Below, piece after piece: positions 33,827 through 45,017 of a stretch of DNA of 64,000 nucleotides. Numbering within the stretch: position 1 is the first letter of the stretch; the number at the start of each line of letters is the position of its first letter. The position numbers and the translations under genes were made by a program. The notes beneath the pieces are model-generated. The model was not told where the DNA came from. It was given only the letters and a program-made list of their open reading frames with translations, and did no database searches. Source of the DNA: Knufia peltigerae (taxonomy: Eukaryota; Ascomycota; Eurotiomycetes; Chaetothyriales; Trichomeriaceae); contig JAPDRN010000122.1 in assembly GCA_030247855.1 (NCBI GenBank), positions 34,533-98,532 of the forward strand, written 5' to 3'.

Positions 33827-35927
33827 AGTGATCGTCAGTTACTTGCCTTCTGGATAGCGATTTCTAGATGGCAGTTGGCTCTTCTTCAACGTTATGTACC
33901 ATGCTGTGTCACCTCGGTATGCAAGGAACCGGCATTTCAAAATTAGGGCCCTACGTTCTCCCAGGAGATATTCATTCTCGCGTCGTCATCAATAATTGCC
34001 CGTGGCACCCACCGTTCTTCGGGGTTGTCGAACAATGTACCTACCTCGTACTTGGTGGTGTAGTCCCTGAGCAGCATGGCATATGGTCGAGGGCTGAAAC
34101 TCAAATAGGAAATCCGCCGCAGTTCAATGTCGAGGATTCATTCTTGAAGCTCTGGTGCGAGTGGTGAAAACGCCGGAGAATTTCGTGCATCGAATGATTT
34201 GGTACTCTGTAAGATTGGTTGAATGCTCGCCTTTGACCGCCGGCTAAAACCGTCCGAGATCGCAGCCACCAATAAGCAGTACTCGTGGATACGAGCAGGA
34301 TATACGCCGGGAGATCCGGAGGAATGGGCACTGAGGATGAGATCCTCACGTTCATGTAAGTGTGCGACCAGGATGAGCACATGTACGACATGTGGTGACC
34401 TTGCAGCTCGCATGGGGGAATGACTGGTTTCCATTGAAGAATCAGGCCACTCACTGGGTGAATCCCGGACGTCGCAGGATCTGCCCCCTGGTGTGAGTGA
34501 GAACATGGTACTCGATCGATATCATTCATCTTTCCCGCGTCTTCTTCGTAGCTCTAGCGAGAGCGTGGCATCACCGTATCCGTAGGATGCCTGGGAAAGG
34601 GGTGGGTGTCTCTGTGGGCTTTTTCACCGAGAACCCTCCACCAGACCGATTACAGAGTAGCGTATATGCCGTACAAGACATTACAAGAACCTCTAAGCAT
34701 GCAGAAGCTCTTACCGGCGCGCTTGGCTTCCTGCCTTGATCTGAGTCAGGTCTGCAGGCTTCCCATATCTTTATCCATCTGCCTGATAAGATCTCTGTGG
34801 GTCCATTGGGGGCTGCATATAGGACGCGGGATGGTCACCACGGGGCATAATTGGGTGGACCCCAGCAACTAAATATTGTTCTTTGATTCCCAACATAAGG
34901 ACTCCCAATAGTTAGTTCAATGTTACGCTTTGGGTCCCTTTTCAACTTCCCACCATCGGTGCATTTCGCTGGGAGAAATAAATTTCACCATGTGTACGAG
35001 TACGAGATGGTGGATAGCTACCGTAGGCTTTGAGCTTATCAAACCATGTCGCGGGGGACTCAAAGTCGCTGACCATCCATCCTATTGAGAGCCTCGTCAG
35101 ATCAAGATCGAGGCTCTGTTCCCGGTCGGTAATGGGCTGGAATGATTTCTGATCAGCATCGCAGTACCCGTCTTACTCAGTATCTGGTTACATTCGCCCT
35201 AGGGGCTGAGACAAGCCCCTATCAGATAGAATATAGCCATAATCAGTCAGATTAGATACTGGTTCCCTTGTTGAGGACAAGGCCACTCCTTAGCGTACGT
35301 CGATCATGCGCCATTCAAGCCACCAACTGCATAGGCTCTGGGTTACTCTCCCTTCCGCTAACAGAACGTGTTTCAATCGAATATCCAAGTTGGTTCTGCT
35401 AAGCATGCCAAGGGAGACGGCCCTGCATTTACTTCACGTTCTCGCTTAGAGGACCCTGACAGCGCATGCCGCTTGTCATTCTCGTTGAGATTTCATCTTC
35501 TCACCCGTTTGACAGTTGCGCATTTGCATGATATTGATGAGCTGTCCGAGCGCTACCGACGCACGACTCTGCGAGTCCTTCACAGGTGCTTGAAATATAT
35601 CGGCTATTCAATCCTTTCAGGGGGAGACCCCGGCGAACAAATGATAATCTCGCCGCTGAAACCAACCATAGGACACACTGACCTAGCGAGTGCTTCAAGC
35701 CTGCTCTAGCGTTTCCATGTCCGGGCAGTGAATGCGGCCCCTGCCACCGTGTGGCGCCTCCAACCTTTTCCCTGCATATCCGGCACCTTAGAAAGACAAA
35801 AAAAACAAGCTATCGCAAGAGCCGGCCGGAACGAAGTAGACAAAAATGAAACTGGTATTCCCTTATTACCATAGATTGATTCGCCTACCCATAACGCCTT
35901 TCGTTTGAACAATGTCTATTCGATGAA
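33827..35927. other. Intergenic: laccase promoter and regulator 3' region
   Basis: 2.1 kb with no convincing gene. The left part should hold the laccase promoter. I scanned by eye for TCG-N5-CGA sites and found no perfect match. Open frames around 34100-34870 and 35368-35709 have no recognisable features and are probably chance. Confidence 0.55.
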
Positions 35928-37544
35928 TCAAAGACGCCACTCCATTAAATTTGCAGACAGCACTTGCACACTAGCCTCCAACCCCTCCAACAGTTTGTGT
36001 AGATAGCTTGTGTATGTGTCGCCTTCTCGCATCTCCGCGTCACCTGGACATAGGCGTGGGAGAGACTTCTTGAGAGATGCCAGCACGATCTGGATCTTGG
36101 CCAAGATGCGGGAGAAAACGACACCGAGCACCAAGAGACTCTCCTCTCCCTTGATTTCGTAGCTGCCCAAAGTGAATTTGGTATCACCTTGCTTTGGCGG
36201 GAAGTCGACTTGTTGTGATTTGCTGTTATGCCCGTGCATCCAGTCATGTGGATTCGACTGTGAGAACATCCGTCGTGACGCACCCTGTAAGAGCCGGGTG
36301 ACAGCTCTAATGCTCATGGCTGATAATAGCAGGACTTCTCTGTGCTGGTCTTGTTGACATATGCGGCATTGCAGATATGTGTCCCAGGACTTCAACCCCT
36401 GTTCCACGCCATTCAGAACGACGTCAACTGGTAGCTCTGATAGCCCTTTCAGCAGTTCTTGGAGATGCGCAAGTAGCTTGGCGTGACGATGCAGACATTG
36501 GCACCTATTCTCGTCGAGGGATGCATGACTGTTGGGCGCCAGCAATGGTGAAAAGGCTAAGGCTAAGCCGTCGGCATCTGAAGCGGACATTCCAGAAGAT
36601 TCATTCGAAAACCACGGCTGTAACATTGCAGGACTCCCACCAGCACTGTTACAATTCGTTGAGCATTTCGATTCAGTGCTGTTACTGTTTGTTGTAGTCT
36701 TTGAAAGCGGTTCGGAGGTAATGCCAGAAGAGCTTGAAAAGCCAATATCATCTTGTTCAATAGATTGGAGGATTGAATCTCTCAGAATCTGAGAGGGTGA
36801 CATTGCGGAGAAATCTGCCTCGGTGGAAAGAGGAAAGTTGTCGGGGAAGATCTGCATGCCACAGGAATGCATATCGCCTGCACCAGCGTCGGGATTGAAG
36901 CCAGAGCAGAGATCCATGGGGTCGACACTTAGATCGTTCGCGATCATTGGAAAAGGGAAGCTGTGTTGATAGACAGCCGCTGGGTCATGGATGCTGCTGG
37001 AGAAAGTAGGGAAGTCGTGGCCGGGGTTGAAGTCGAACGGAAGGCTGCTCACACATTTTTGATGTTGACCACGCAAGTCTAGGTGTGGGGTCAAGGGCGA
37101 AGAAAGACCAGAGGCAAAGGAAGAGAGAGACGAAGACGACGGTTCGGGGAATTGGTATGATGATGCATTGAGCTGATTCGAAGGGACTGAGATATTTCGA
37201 GGATCGGGGTAGCTGTTGGTATGGGCGTTGATGCTACTTCCGCTGCTGCTGCTGCTGTAGCTCTTGCTCAGTGATGTCCGTGATGATCCATTAGATTCGC
37301 TTCGACCATGATCGGCTTTCGTATTGTCGCTGCTTTTCTTGTTGCGTGTTCCTTTTGGCCGTCCAGCTCGGTTGGACTGGCTGTAGACGCAGGTACTTCC
37401 AGAACGCTGACATCGGGTACAAGGGCTACTGCCACAGCACTTGGTTTTGGCACCGTGGCAAGCATCACATGCTTGACGGAGCCTCTTGTTTAGCGAGGGT
37501 GACGGCTGGGCAGAGTCGTGAGGGAGTGTTGAAGCTGGAAACAT
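35928..37544 (-). CDS. AflR-like Zn2Cys6 transcription factor
   Basis: Single exon, 538 residues. The Zn2Cys6 DNA-binding domain is at residues 26-52 (Cys26, 29, 36, 42, 45, 52) with an extra Cys37; spacing in the second loop is five residues rather than the usual six. A basic linker RAGRPKGTRNKK follows, as in AflR-type activators. Then comes a long Ser/Asn-rich region (about 70-160, with polyserine) and a C-terminal part with CQCLHRHAKLLAHLQELLKGL and GEESLLVLGVVFSRILAKIQIVLASLKK. The latter matches what I know of the AflR regulatory domain (Pfam AflR family) of cluster-specific activators. It lies at the right end of the cluster next to housekeeping genes, so it is the likely pathway activator. 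Its target site is not evident by eye. Confidence 0.88.
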   Translation of the reverse strand: MFPASTLPHDSAQPSPSLNKRLRQACDACHGAKTKCCGSSPCTRCQRSGSTCVYSQSNRAGRPKGTRNKKSSDNTKADHGRSESNGSSRTSLSKSYSSSSSGSSINAHTNSYPDPRNISVPSNQLNASSYQFPEPSSSSLSSFASGLSSPLTPHLDLRGQHQKCVSSLPFDFNPGHDFPTFSSSIHDPAAVYQHSFPFPMIANDLSVDPMDLCSGFNPDAGAGDMHSCGMQIFPDNFPLSTEADFSAMSPSQILRDSILQSIEQDDIGFSSSSGITSEPLSKTTTNSNSTESKCSTNCNSAGGSPAMLQPWFSNESSGMSASDADGLALAFSPLLAPNSHASLDENRCQCLHRHAKLLAHLQELLKGLSELPVDVVLNGVEQGLKSWDTYLQCRICQQDQHREVLLLSAMSIRAVTRLLQGASRRMFSQSNPHDWMHGHNSKSQQVDFPPKQGDTKFTLGSYEIKGEESLLVLGVVFSRILAKIQIVLASLKKSLPRLCPGDAEMREGDTYTSYLHKLLEGLEASVQVLSANLMEWRL

Positions 37545-39345
37545 GGTTGCAAAGGTGTCTTAGCGGTTTGTAGAAATGATCTCATCAGTAGCAAAGTGCA
37601 AGTCTGAAGCCTCTCTGTCTCTCTCTCCACAAATTGAGACTTTCGACTTCTCTTGTAGCATTGATCTGACAAGCATCGCGAGGTCGTCCGTGTCACCCAT
37701 TCAACGCGTGAAAGTCGTCGAGACGCCGATTGGATGGGGCCATCGGTGATGGCATTGGACAATGCATACCCTCATCAGGACTGCAAAGCTCTCTGACGGA
37801 CAGATGGGGACTGGAACCCAGGACGTTGGGGGCTGTTTACACAACGATACTGCGCCGCGTTGCAGATGGGAGTCCTCAAAAGTCAACTCTCTTTTTTTGA
37901 ATCACCGACGACCAGCGGAACAAGCCAATGGAAATTCCCCAGCCCACAGCCGGTTCAGGGATCCCAGCTATACTACCTTGAGCAAGAGATCGTCTCATGC
38001 AAGCGCCGGCGCCCTACGAGAGGGAGGTCAAACTACTGCATCTTCAACATGTCAAGTGTCGGAGCTTTTTCTGTGACCAAGTTGACTAGGCTACGATCCT
38101 TCGCGATGCTCGCTTTACTATTTCCGTCTTATCTTGGGCCACTGACACAATGGCACCGCCGTCGGTGAACGTGGCGCACGGGAGGTACGACGGGAGACGC
38201 TTGATGCTTGACTAAGCCCAGTCCTCTTGCGAATAGGGGGGTCCGAGGGCATTCCTGTTCCGCAAAAATTATAGGACGCCAGCCTCACCGTCTTGGTGTT
38301 GCTCAGGCCTAAACGAAGCACACCTCATTCAACCCTATCCGAAGTCTCTGTGACACTTGTGACACCTGTGTCCTTGCACAGTTACATATTGCTGCATTTC
38401 CTATAGCAGGGACAGGGTGTCGTTTAGACATCCCGACAATTACGCTTTTACGATCCAGCTATGACTGTGCAGATGCCACATATTGACGGTCAGCACCCAC
38501 AGATCAGCTTTTAGCTGTTGATCGTTGGCCATGAAGGAATGAGCTCCGTACGTGCCTCTGTTCGTTGCCCAATGCTCAGTCTGATAGCCTACAGGGCTGC
38601 GACGAATTCGGGTTGATTACCGGATACTCTTGTCCTTTCCTCACTGGCCCAGCGATTCCATGCGAGATGGTAAAGTATCAGCATGCCGGTTGACCACTCT
38701 TATGAGCCACTTGTATATCATTCTGGTGCTCTGGTAGCAAGTTCTGACGGGGCTTCTGCGTGAGCTGGACGCCGAGATGCATTGTGCTGCAGGATGCTTT
38801 GCATGTTACCTTCAGGCAGGTGTAGGTCCAATGGGACACTAGACGATTATCTATCTGGGTGAAGCCAGTCACGTCACGAGCACGACTTGCAGGGCTGCAT
38901 TACACCTGCCATGTCGACGATGCATTCCTTGTGTACTGATGATCTGCAGGGACAAGCATCCCCTGGTAGCGTTGACCGTAACTTGTGTCTGGCAGGAATG
39001 GTCCACAATCCTTCCACAGCCAACTTGATAACCTGCAGAAGTCGGCGTGAACCTAGCTAGGATGGTCGGATTTCCAGATGAGATTGCCTTGTCAGATGAA
39101 ATCGCCTGAGAATACGATAATGCAGGGAAGATCACGCAAGATGTACACTGCTCGTTTACTTAGTCGACCGTGTAGAATGTATGGCGGACTATTTATGCCT
39201 CTTGTGTCATACATGGGGAATTTGGAGATTTCAATCTGCGACTTTTTTTTGAATCTCACAATCGAAGGGTCAGAACGCCATTCAATCGCGCGGCGAGTCT
39301 CTCAATCTTGTCTGGTCTGTTACAGGCAGAGAGCTTGTTGTCATC
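37545..39345. promoter_or_regulatory. Divergent intergenic region: AflR-like regulator / RRP6
   Basis: 1.8 kb between the divergent starts of the cluster regulator and the housekeeping RRP6 gene. It must hold both promoters. No gene or clear element is recognised; short open frames on both strands look like chance. This is the probable right boundary of the cluster. Confidence 0.55.
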
Positions 39346-41868
39346 ATGGCTTCCGAAGAATCTCACGAAGCTCCGGTGGATCTGACCGCAGATTTCAAGT
39401 CCTTTCAAGACCAGGTTCAGAGCGCGCTTGTTAATGTAACGAGAACAGCAGGCCGCGTTTCGAACGAGGATCTAGGCTTTCACCGCTCGTCCAGCGAGAA
39501 ATTGTCTCGTGCTCTTGATCGCCAAAATGCTCATCTCTTGCGTCTCACGAACAAGTTGCTCAAGGCTGCCACTACCGACACGAGTATCAAACCCCCAACT
39601 CTTCAGAGCCCCGACGGGATTGATGACAATTGGCGACGAGTTGTTGACATAGTAGATGATCTTTTGGAGAAGGCAGACTCTGCTCTGGACGAGGTCTCTG
39701 GTGTCATCAAGCGCCACAGTCCGAGTCTGAAAGAGGGAGATGCGCCTTCACAGAATGCAAAACTCGCCAGAGATCGCTTTTCCCATGTGATGCAAAAACC
39801 ACAAGTTCACTTTGAGAAAAAAGTCAATAACCATGAAACAAAGCCTTTCAAGCCTCTACTTCGTTCCAAGCCTCATGCGAAAGTGCCGCTTGAGGAGTGC
39901 GTTGGTGAGGAACAATCTGGGTAACTACCTTTTATCCTGTTCAAGGTCACCTTCTGACTGTCTCCCAGGTACAAGCACCCCTATGCCCCAGAAATTGAAG
40001 ACTACACCTATCCACCCAGCGTTTATGAGACTAGTTCGCCCATTCCCTTCAATCCACCTGAAAACACGGAACCGATCTATGTTGACACCGAAGAAGGCGT
40101 GAAAGAAATGCTAGAAGAGCTAAAACAAGCCACAGAGATAGCCATTGACTTGGAACATCACGATACGCACTCCTTTATTGGTATTGTCTGCCTCATGCAA
40201 GTTAGCACAAGAGAGAAAGATTGGATCATCGATACCCTCAAGCCATGGCGAGAGAATCTACAGATGCTCAATGAGGTACTGGCTGATCCCAAGATCCTCA
40301 AGGTCTTTCACGGCTCAAACATGGACATGATCTGGCTACAGCGAGACCTCGGTCTATACGTTGTCGGCCTGTTTGATACATTCCATGCCTCTATGGCGCT
40401 ACAGTTCAACGGAAAAGGCCTCAGGCACCTTTTGGAACGATTCGCCAACTTCGAGGCACAAAAACAGTACCAAACCGCGGACTGGCGGGTTCGACCTCTA
40501 CCCAAGGAATTGATAGACTACGCTCGTTCAGACACGCATTTTCTTCTTCATATCTACGACAACATGAGGAATATGTTGATCGAGTCTTCCACTCCCAACG
40601 AGAATCTGGTTGATTACGTCCTGCGAGAGTCAAAGAAAGAATCTCTTCAGGTATACGAACGTCCAGTGTATGATGCAGAGACCGGACGTGGCTCCCTAGG
40701 CTGGCTGAATCTCCTCATGCAGCGATCAGTGTCTTTTGGACCAGAACAACTCAGTGTTTTCCGAGCAGTGCATGAGTGGCGGGATCGCAAAGCACGAGAG
40801 ACCGATGAAGGATTACAATTCATCATGCCCAACCATATCATATTTCAAATAGCAGAAAGCATGCCGACTTCAGCATTCACCTTCCATGCCACGGTTCGTC
40901 GCAACACCAAGGCGATTTCGAATTACCTTCCGGAATTGATCGAGATTGTCAAGAAGGCCAAAGCCGAAGGAAAGGAAGGGAAGACTGTGCAGGAGGTCCT
41001 CAAGCATGCCGAAGACGTGTATGGTATTGTCCCTCGTCGTGGGCCGAGATATTGGCCACGGCAACAACAACAACAACAGACTACGTTCGAAGGTGTAGGT
41101 GCCACGTTGCAAAAGCTCGTCGCTACTGCTGCCAATGAAAGTGTGTCGTCTTCTGCTTCCCTGGCAGCTGACATGCCTATTGCCAAGCGATCTACTTCTT
41201 CCCGCTTTTGGGGCACAATTACACCACAGCATGCACATATCGCGACCGAGACTACTACGGCTTTCGCTGCTTTAGCGTCTGTCCTTCCACTACACACCGC
41301 TCACATTTCAGACAAGCTTTCCCAGCAGCCCACAGAACCAGCTCCCGATAATGCTTCGCAGCCTGCAGTGTCTGCCGAAAAAGACCAGCCTCAACCTTCT
41401 CAACAACCCAAGTCCAAGGAGATATTCACCTTGAAAGAACGCTCGCGCTCCAGGAAACGTAAAGCAGGCGAGACTGACACTATAGAGGATGAACCTGCCA
41501 CTACTTCACCAAATGTGGCTGACGACTCGGTTTCCATAAACCAGGATCAGGAAGTTGCTCACGAAGCAGCACAAACTCCTGACCCAGCATATGCAGACAA
41601 ACGCCTAGCAAAGAAACAGAAGAAGGCGGAGAAGAAGGCCCGGAAACAGGCAGAGAAACTCGCTGCAGAACAAGCTGCTCAAGAAACCAAGCCTTTCGAT
41701 TACGCGGGAGCAGAATCCTTGCTGACACCAGCTGCTCAACCGGCACCAAATACTCATGGTACGAAGAAGATGAATCCGTTTGCGAAAGCGCTAGACACCA
41801 GTACCGGGGCGAGGCGAAGCAAGATGGGTAAAGAGATGAGCGGAAAGTCTATGACATTCAAATCGTAA
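39346..41868 (+). CDS. rrp6: Exosome 3'-5' exoribonuclease Rrp6 (EXOSC10/PM-Scl100)
   Basis: Two exons, 39346..39920 and 39969..41868 (48-bp intron), 824 residues. Domain order is typical: N-terminal PMC2NT region (about 15-120); DEDD-Y exonuclease with Asp252 and Glu254 in AIDLEHHDTHSF, the second Asp in HGSNMDMIWLQRD, and Tyr/Asp in DYARSDTHFLLHIYD; an HRDC domain (RSVSFGPEQLSVFRAVHEWRDRKARE); and a Lys-rich C-terminal tail (KRLAKKQKKAEKKARKQAEK) suited to RNA and exosome binding and nuclear import. A six-Gln run lies near 41060. The enzyme trims rRNA, snoRNA and nuclear surveillance substrates with the nuclear exosome. It is a housekeeping gene, unlinked in function to the neighbouring cluster. 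Confidence 0.96.
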
Positions 41869-42108
41869 AACTTATTTCTTCAGAGCCTGAAGTGGATTCG
41901 ATTTGGACTTGGACAAAAAAAGGCCGCTTATACTTAAGCTTTGGGAGGGTGAGATTGATCTCTACTGGGAGGCGAATACGCTGGCTTATTTTTTCGGTCT
42001 ATTATGCTCTATGTCGTTTTGTGCTGCGGAGAGTTGCCTGGGTCTCGTAAGGATCGATGATGAGACGATGGAATGCCTTGGACTTGACTGAGCAAAAATG
42101 GGGACAGA

Positions 42109-42110
<2 letters not shown>

Positions 42111-42152
<42 letters not shown>
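42111..42152. repeat. (CT)21 microsatellite
   Basis: Forty-two bases of uninterrupted CT, followed by imperfect GTCTGTC. It lies about 240 bases past the RRP6 stop codon. Confidence 0.95.
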
Positions 42153-42156
<4 letters not shown>

Positions 42157-43013
42157 GTCTTTTAGGGGCTCGTTTAGTCGTAGAATAACGCCGGTATGGT
42201 ACGGTGCGGACAAGGTCCAAAAGTCAAGCATTAGACAAGCTTGAACAAGCTCAAATACAAAGTAAGCATTAGCTATGGGCATAAGCACGGCGGCAATGAA
42301 AAGACATATGGAGTGATTAAGATTATGATATAAGGGACGGAGTATGATTACTGTACTTTCGAATTCCATCCAGGAGGGTTATTTGTGGTGGTGATGGACG
42401 GGCCGAATCCGAGATTCTGGGTAATATTTGTTTCTCCTTTCCGGTTTCTTTGTTTCTTTGCAGTGTCTATTTCTATCCCAAAGTACCTGTACAAAAATCG
42501 CCGAAAGGTGGTCCCTAGGTACATGCTTGTGTCCTTACTCACATGTGACTCCACAAGTACCTTGGTGTTTGTAAATGTGAGTCTTTGGGCCTTTTTTTTA
42601 CCCCCAGGACATTGGGTACATATGTACTCCGTACAGTATACTGTGACAGACCGGGTCGGTGGGGGCCGGGGGTTGGAAGTCAACAAAAGTGGAGTGTGAG
42701 TGGTCCGGTATTACCAGAGGTATTTATGTATTTATCACTCCGACACCTGAGACAAGGAGTTTAAGTCGAGGGCCTAACAGGTGATGCCTTGACAATCAGA
42801 TGCCTGACGGCTTGCCTCGGCGGGTTGGAGCCAAACAGGTATGTATAGGTGCTGTACTGGTAGACAGATGTTTCACCTGCCTACGAGTAGGTACGGATAC
42901 CTCGTCTAATTGTAATCCGTCGTGACCCTCTCAGAAATCAATAAATGAAGAAAGTAAAATGATACGATCGCAGCCATCATCCAAATCGACACCAACAGTA
43001 AATAGAGCGAGGA

Positions 43014-43033
43014 AGAGAGAGAGAGAGAGAGAG
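43014..43033. repeat. (AG)10 microsatellite
   Basis: Twenty bases of uninterrupted AG within the RRP6/SNF7 intergenic region. Confidence 0.9.
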
Positions 43034-43607
43034 GCCAACACACTTTTACATCAGTTTACAGTTTCCCCCTTTTCTGCCCCCGATGAATGTAAACAAAACA
43101 CAACGGCGAATGATCATGTCCAAAGGAAAATGAGAAATGCATCAAAGATTGCACGAGTCCAGATGGTAACAGGAGGTGACGAGACAACGAAGCTGCATGA
43201 ACAATAGGTCCAAGGTTAGTTGTGTTTGGTACGCAACAAGCACCTGGCAGACATAAACACAGACGGGTAGGTACACCAGTCCGCATATGCAAAGTGCATT
43301 GATGAATTCAATTGTCGATTCTCGAAAAGAACCCTGCAGGATACACACACAAAACCCCGACATGAAATATCAAGTTCCAAAAAGAAAAACAGAATCTTCT
43401 CGCTCTGTAACGCCGAAACCCTCTCTCTACTATTCTGGATATGAGACTCGGGAATCCTGATTCGTGTGTGCATCATCAGCCTGACCTCATGTGTGAATGA
43501 TAAGACGGCTGTGATTGTAGTAGTGGTAGTAGAAGTAGTTATTGGTACGAGGGCCACACACGCAAAGTAAGAAGTGTGTATACCAACTGAGATCTGCAAC
43601 TCTTGTT

Positions 43608-43608
<1 letters not shown>

Positions 43609-43643
<35 letters not shown>
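43609..43643. repeat. (CT)10 directly joined to a CG run
   Basis: About twenty bases of CT (43609-43628) run into fifteen bases of alternating C and G (43629-43643), ending 28 bases past the SNF7 stop, in its probable 3' UTR. Alternating CG is a classic Z-DNA-forming sequence. Confidence 0.93.
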
Positions 43644-43671
43644 ATCAAAACCAACCACAACTTCTTTCTTT

Positions 43672-44474
43672 CTACAGTGCGAGCTCGGCCTGCATCCTCT
43701 TCAATTCTTCTTCTTCGTCTTCTTCTTGCGATGTTTGTTTGACTGTCGCGAGATCGTCAGTGTTACTGTAAATTGTGGGCTCCCATGCGGATGATGACTT
43801 ACTCGGAGCATTTGAGACGGCAGGTAGTCTATTGACTTCTCCCGTGACGGGTGTAGGACCAGTGCTGATCATCCTCTCATCCATGGCCTCTTGTTCGAGG
43901 CCTTCCAATTCTTCTTCGAGATCCGCCTCGTCGATGGGCTCGCCGATGGGTGCATTCGTAATGGCACTGGCGATTTCTTCCCCGAGGGCATGTTGCTCGC
44001 GTAGTTCGTCCATTGTCTGGTCGACCTTGTCGATCGTCAGGTTGCCGTGGATCTGTTTCATGGCCGCGCCTGCGTTCTTCATGGCGTTGAGGGTCTCTTG
44101 GTTGATGTTGGCGGCCTCGATGGAGTAGATTTGTTGTTCGATCTGGGCGATCTGTGCCGACGTCTGTTCGAGGGTTCGCTCGTGAAGCTTCTTCCGTCGC
44201 AAAGCAGCTTTTGCGGCTGTACACCATTTACAAATGTCATGTCAACATACTTGTATCCTCGGTCTGAGCGGGGGTTACCTGCTGCGGCGCCTTGCTTACC
44301 GGTTTTATTCGTCGATATGTTCTTTCTTGCTATGGCGTCTTGTTCTGCCATCTGGCTTTCCAAATGTTTTTCTCGTTTCTGTAACATGTCCAGCTGCTGC
44401 CGCAGCTTCAGGATGGCGTTCTTTGGTGCATCTCTTCTCGCTTGGGCTGCTGCCCCTCCAAACCAACTCCACAT
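43672..44474 (-). CDS. snf7: ESCRT-III subunit Snf7/Vps32 (CHMP4)
   Basis: Three exons: complement(43672..43742, 43803..44216, 44300..44474); introns of 83 and 60 bp; 219 residues, the usual length. The N-terminus MWSWFGGAAAQARRDAPKNAI is family-typical; the basic core helix AALRRKKLHERTLEQ is restored by the first splice. Helices with IYSIEAANINQETL and LTIDKVDQTMDELREQHAL follow, and the acidic C-terminal helix EEELKRMQAELAL is the Vps4/Bro1-type interaction end. Snf7 polymerises on endosomal membranes to drive multivesicular body formation; in fungi it also serves pH signalling through PalA and septal or nuclear envelope repair. Reading straight through the second intron would insert about 20 residues with no family counterpart, so splicing is preferred. 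Confidence 0.95.
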
Positions 44475-45017
44475 ATTGAATCTTGACGGCCGACGACAGC
44501 GTTGGCTCGACGACTATCGGGCGAGGGTACGAGGCGCGGTTCGCCTAGGCGGGGAGTGAAAAGCAAAAGGTCTATCCGGTGGGTTGGACAAAAGGACTCG
44601 CTCTGCCTAGGACGGCGATTGTTATCGCGTGGGCAAATGATCGAGGATCCGACGGCTCCAGGAACTCGGCTGGACGATAATGAAAGGTAGAAGTCGTAAG
44701 TGAGAGAGTTAGGGAATCAATCTTATACACTAGGGCACGAGGAGAGATCAGATGGTGGACGAGAGGCGGGCTTTGATGAGTTGCCTGGGAACGAATCTGG
44801 AAGAGTCCAAGTGCATGACATCGTTGGTTTGCTCATCGGCGGTGGCTCGCGGCTGGCCCAGAAACCGAAGGTTTGCCGAGCACTAACACATGAATTTGCC
44901 AAGGCACTATCCGGACTAATGTTTGCAACGAGGCTGACCTGGCGTGAGGCTGAACTTGATTCATCATTATTACATCGAGATCTTTGGCCACCAAATACTC
45001 GTCATCGTACAACTGGC
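44475..45017. other. Intergenic: SNF7 promoter and regulator 3' end
   Basis: About 540 bases. No gene or clear element is seen beyond the SNF7 promoter side and the 3' UTR of the next minus-strand gene. Confidence 0.55.

Larger units (their letters stand above)
41869..43671. other. Intergenic, convergent RRP6/SNF7 3' ends, repeat-rich
   Basis: 1.8 kb between converging stop codons, unusually long for a convergent pair. It carries three simple repeats (listed separately) and the motif GTACTCCGTAC at 42624-42634. No open frame shows family features. Confidence 0.6.
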
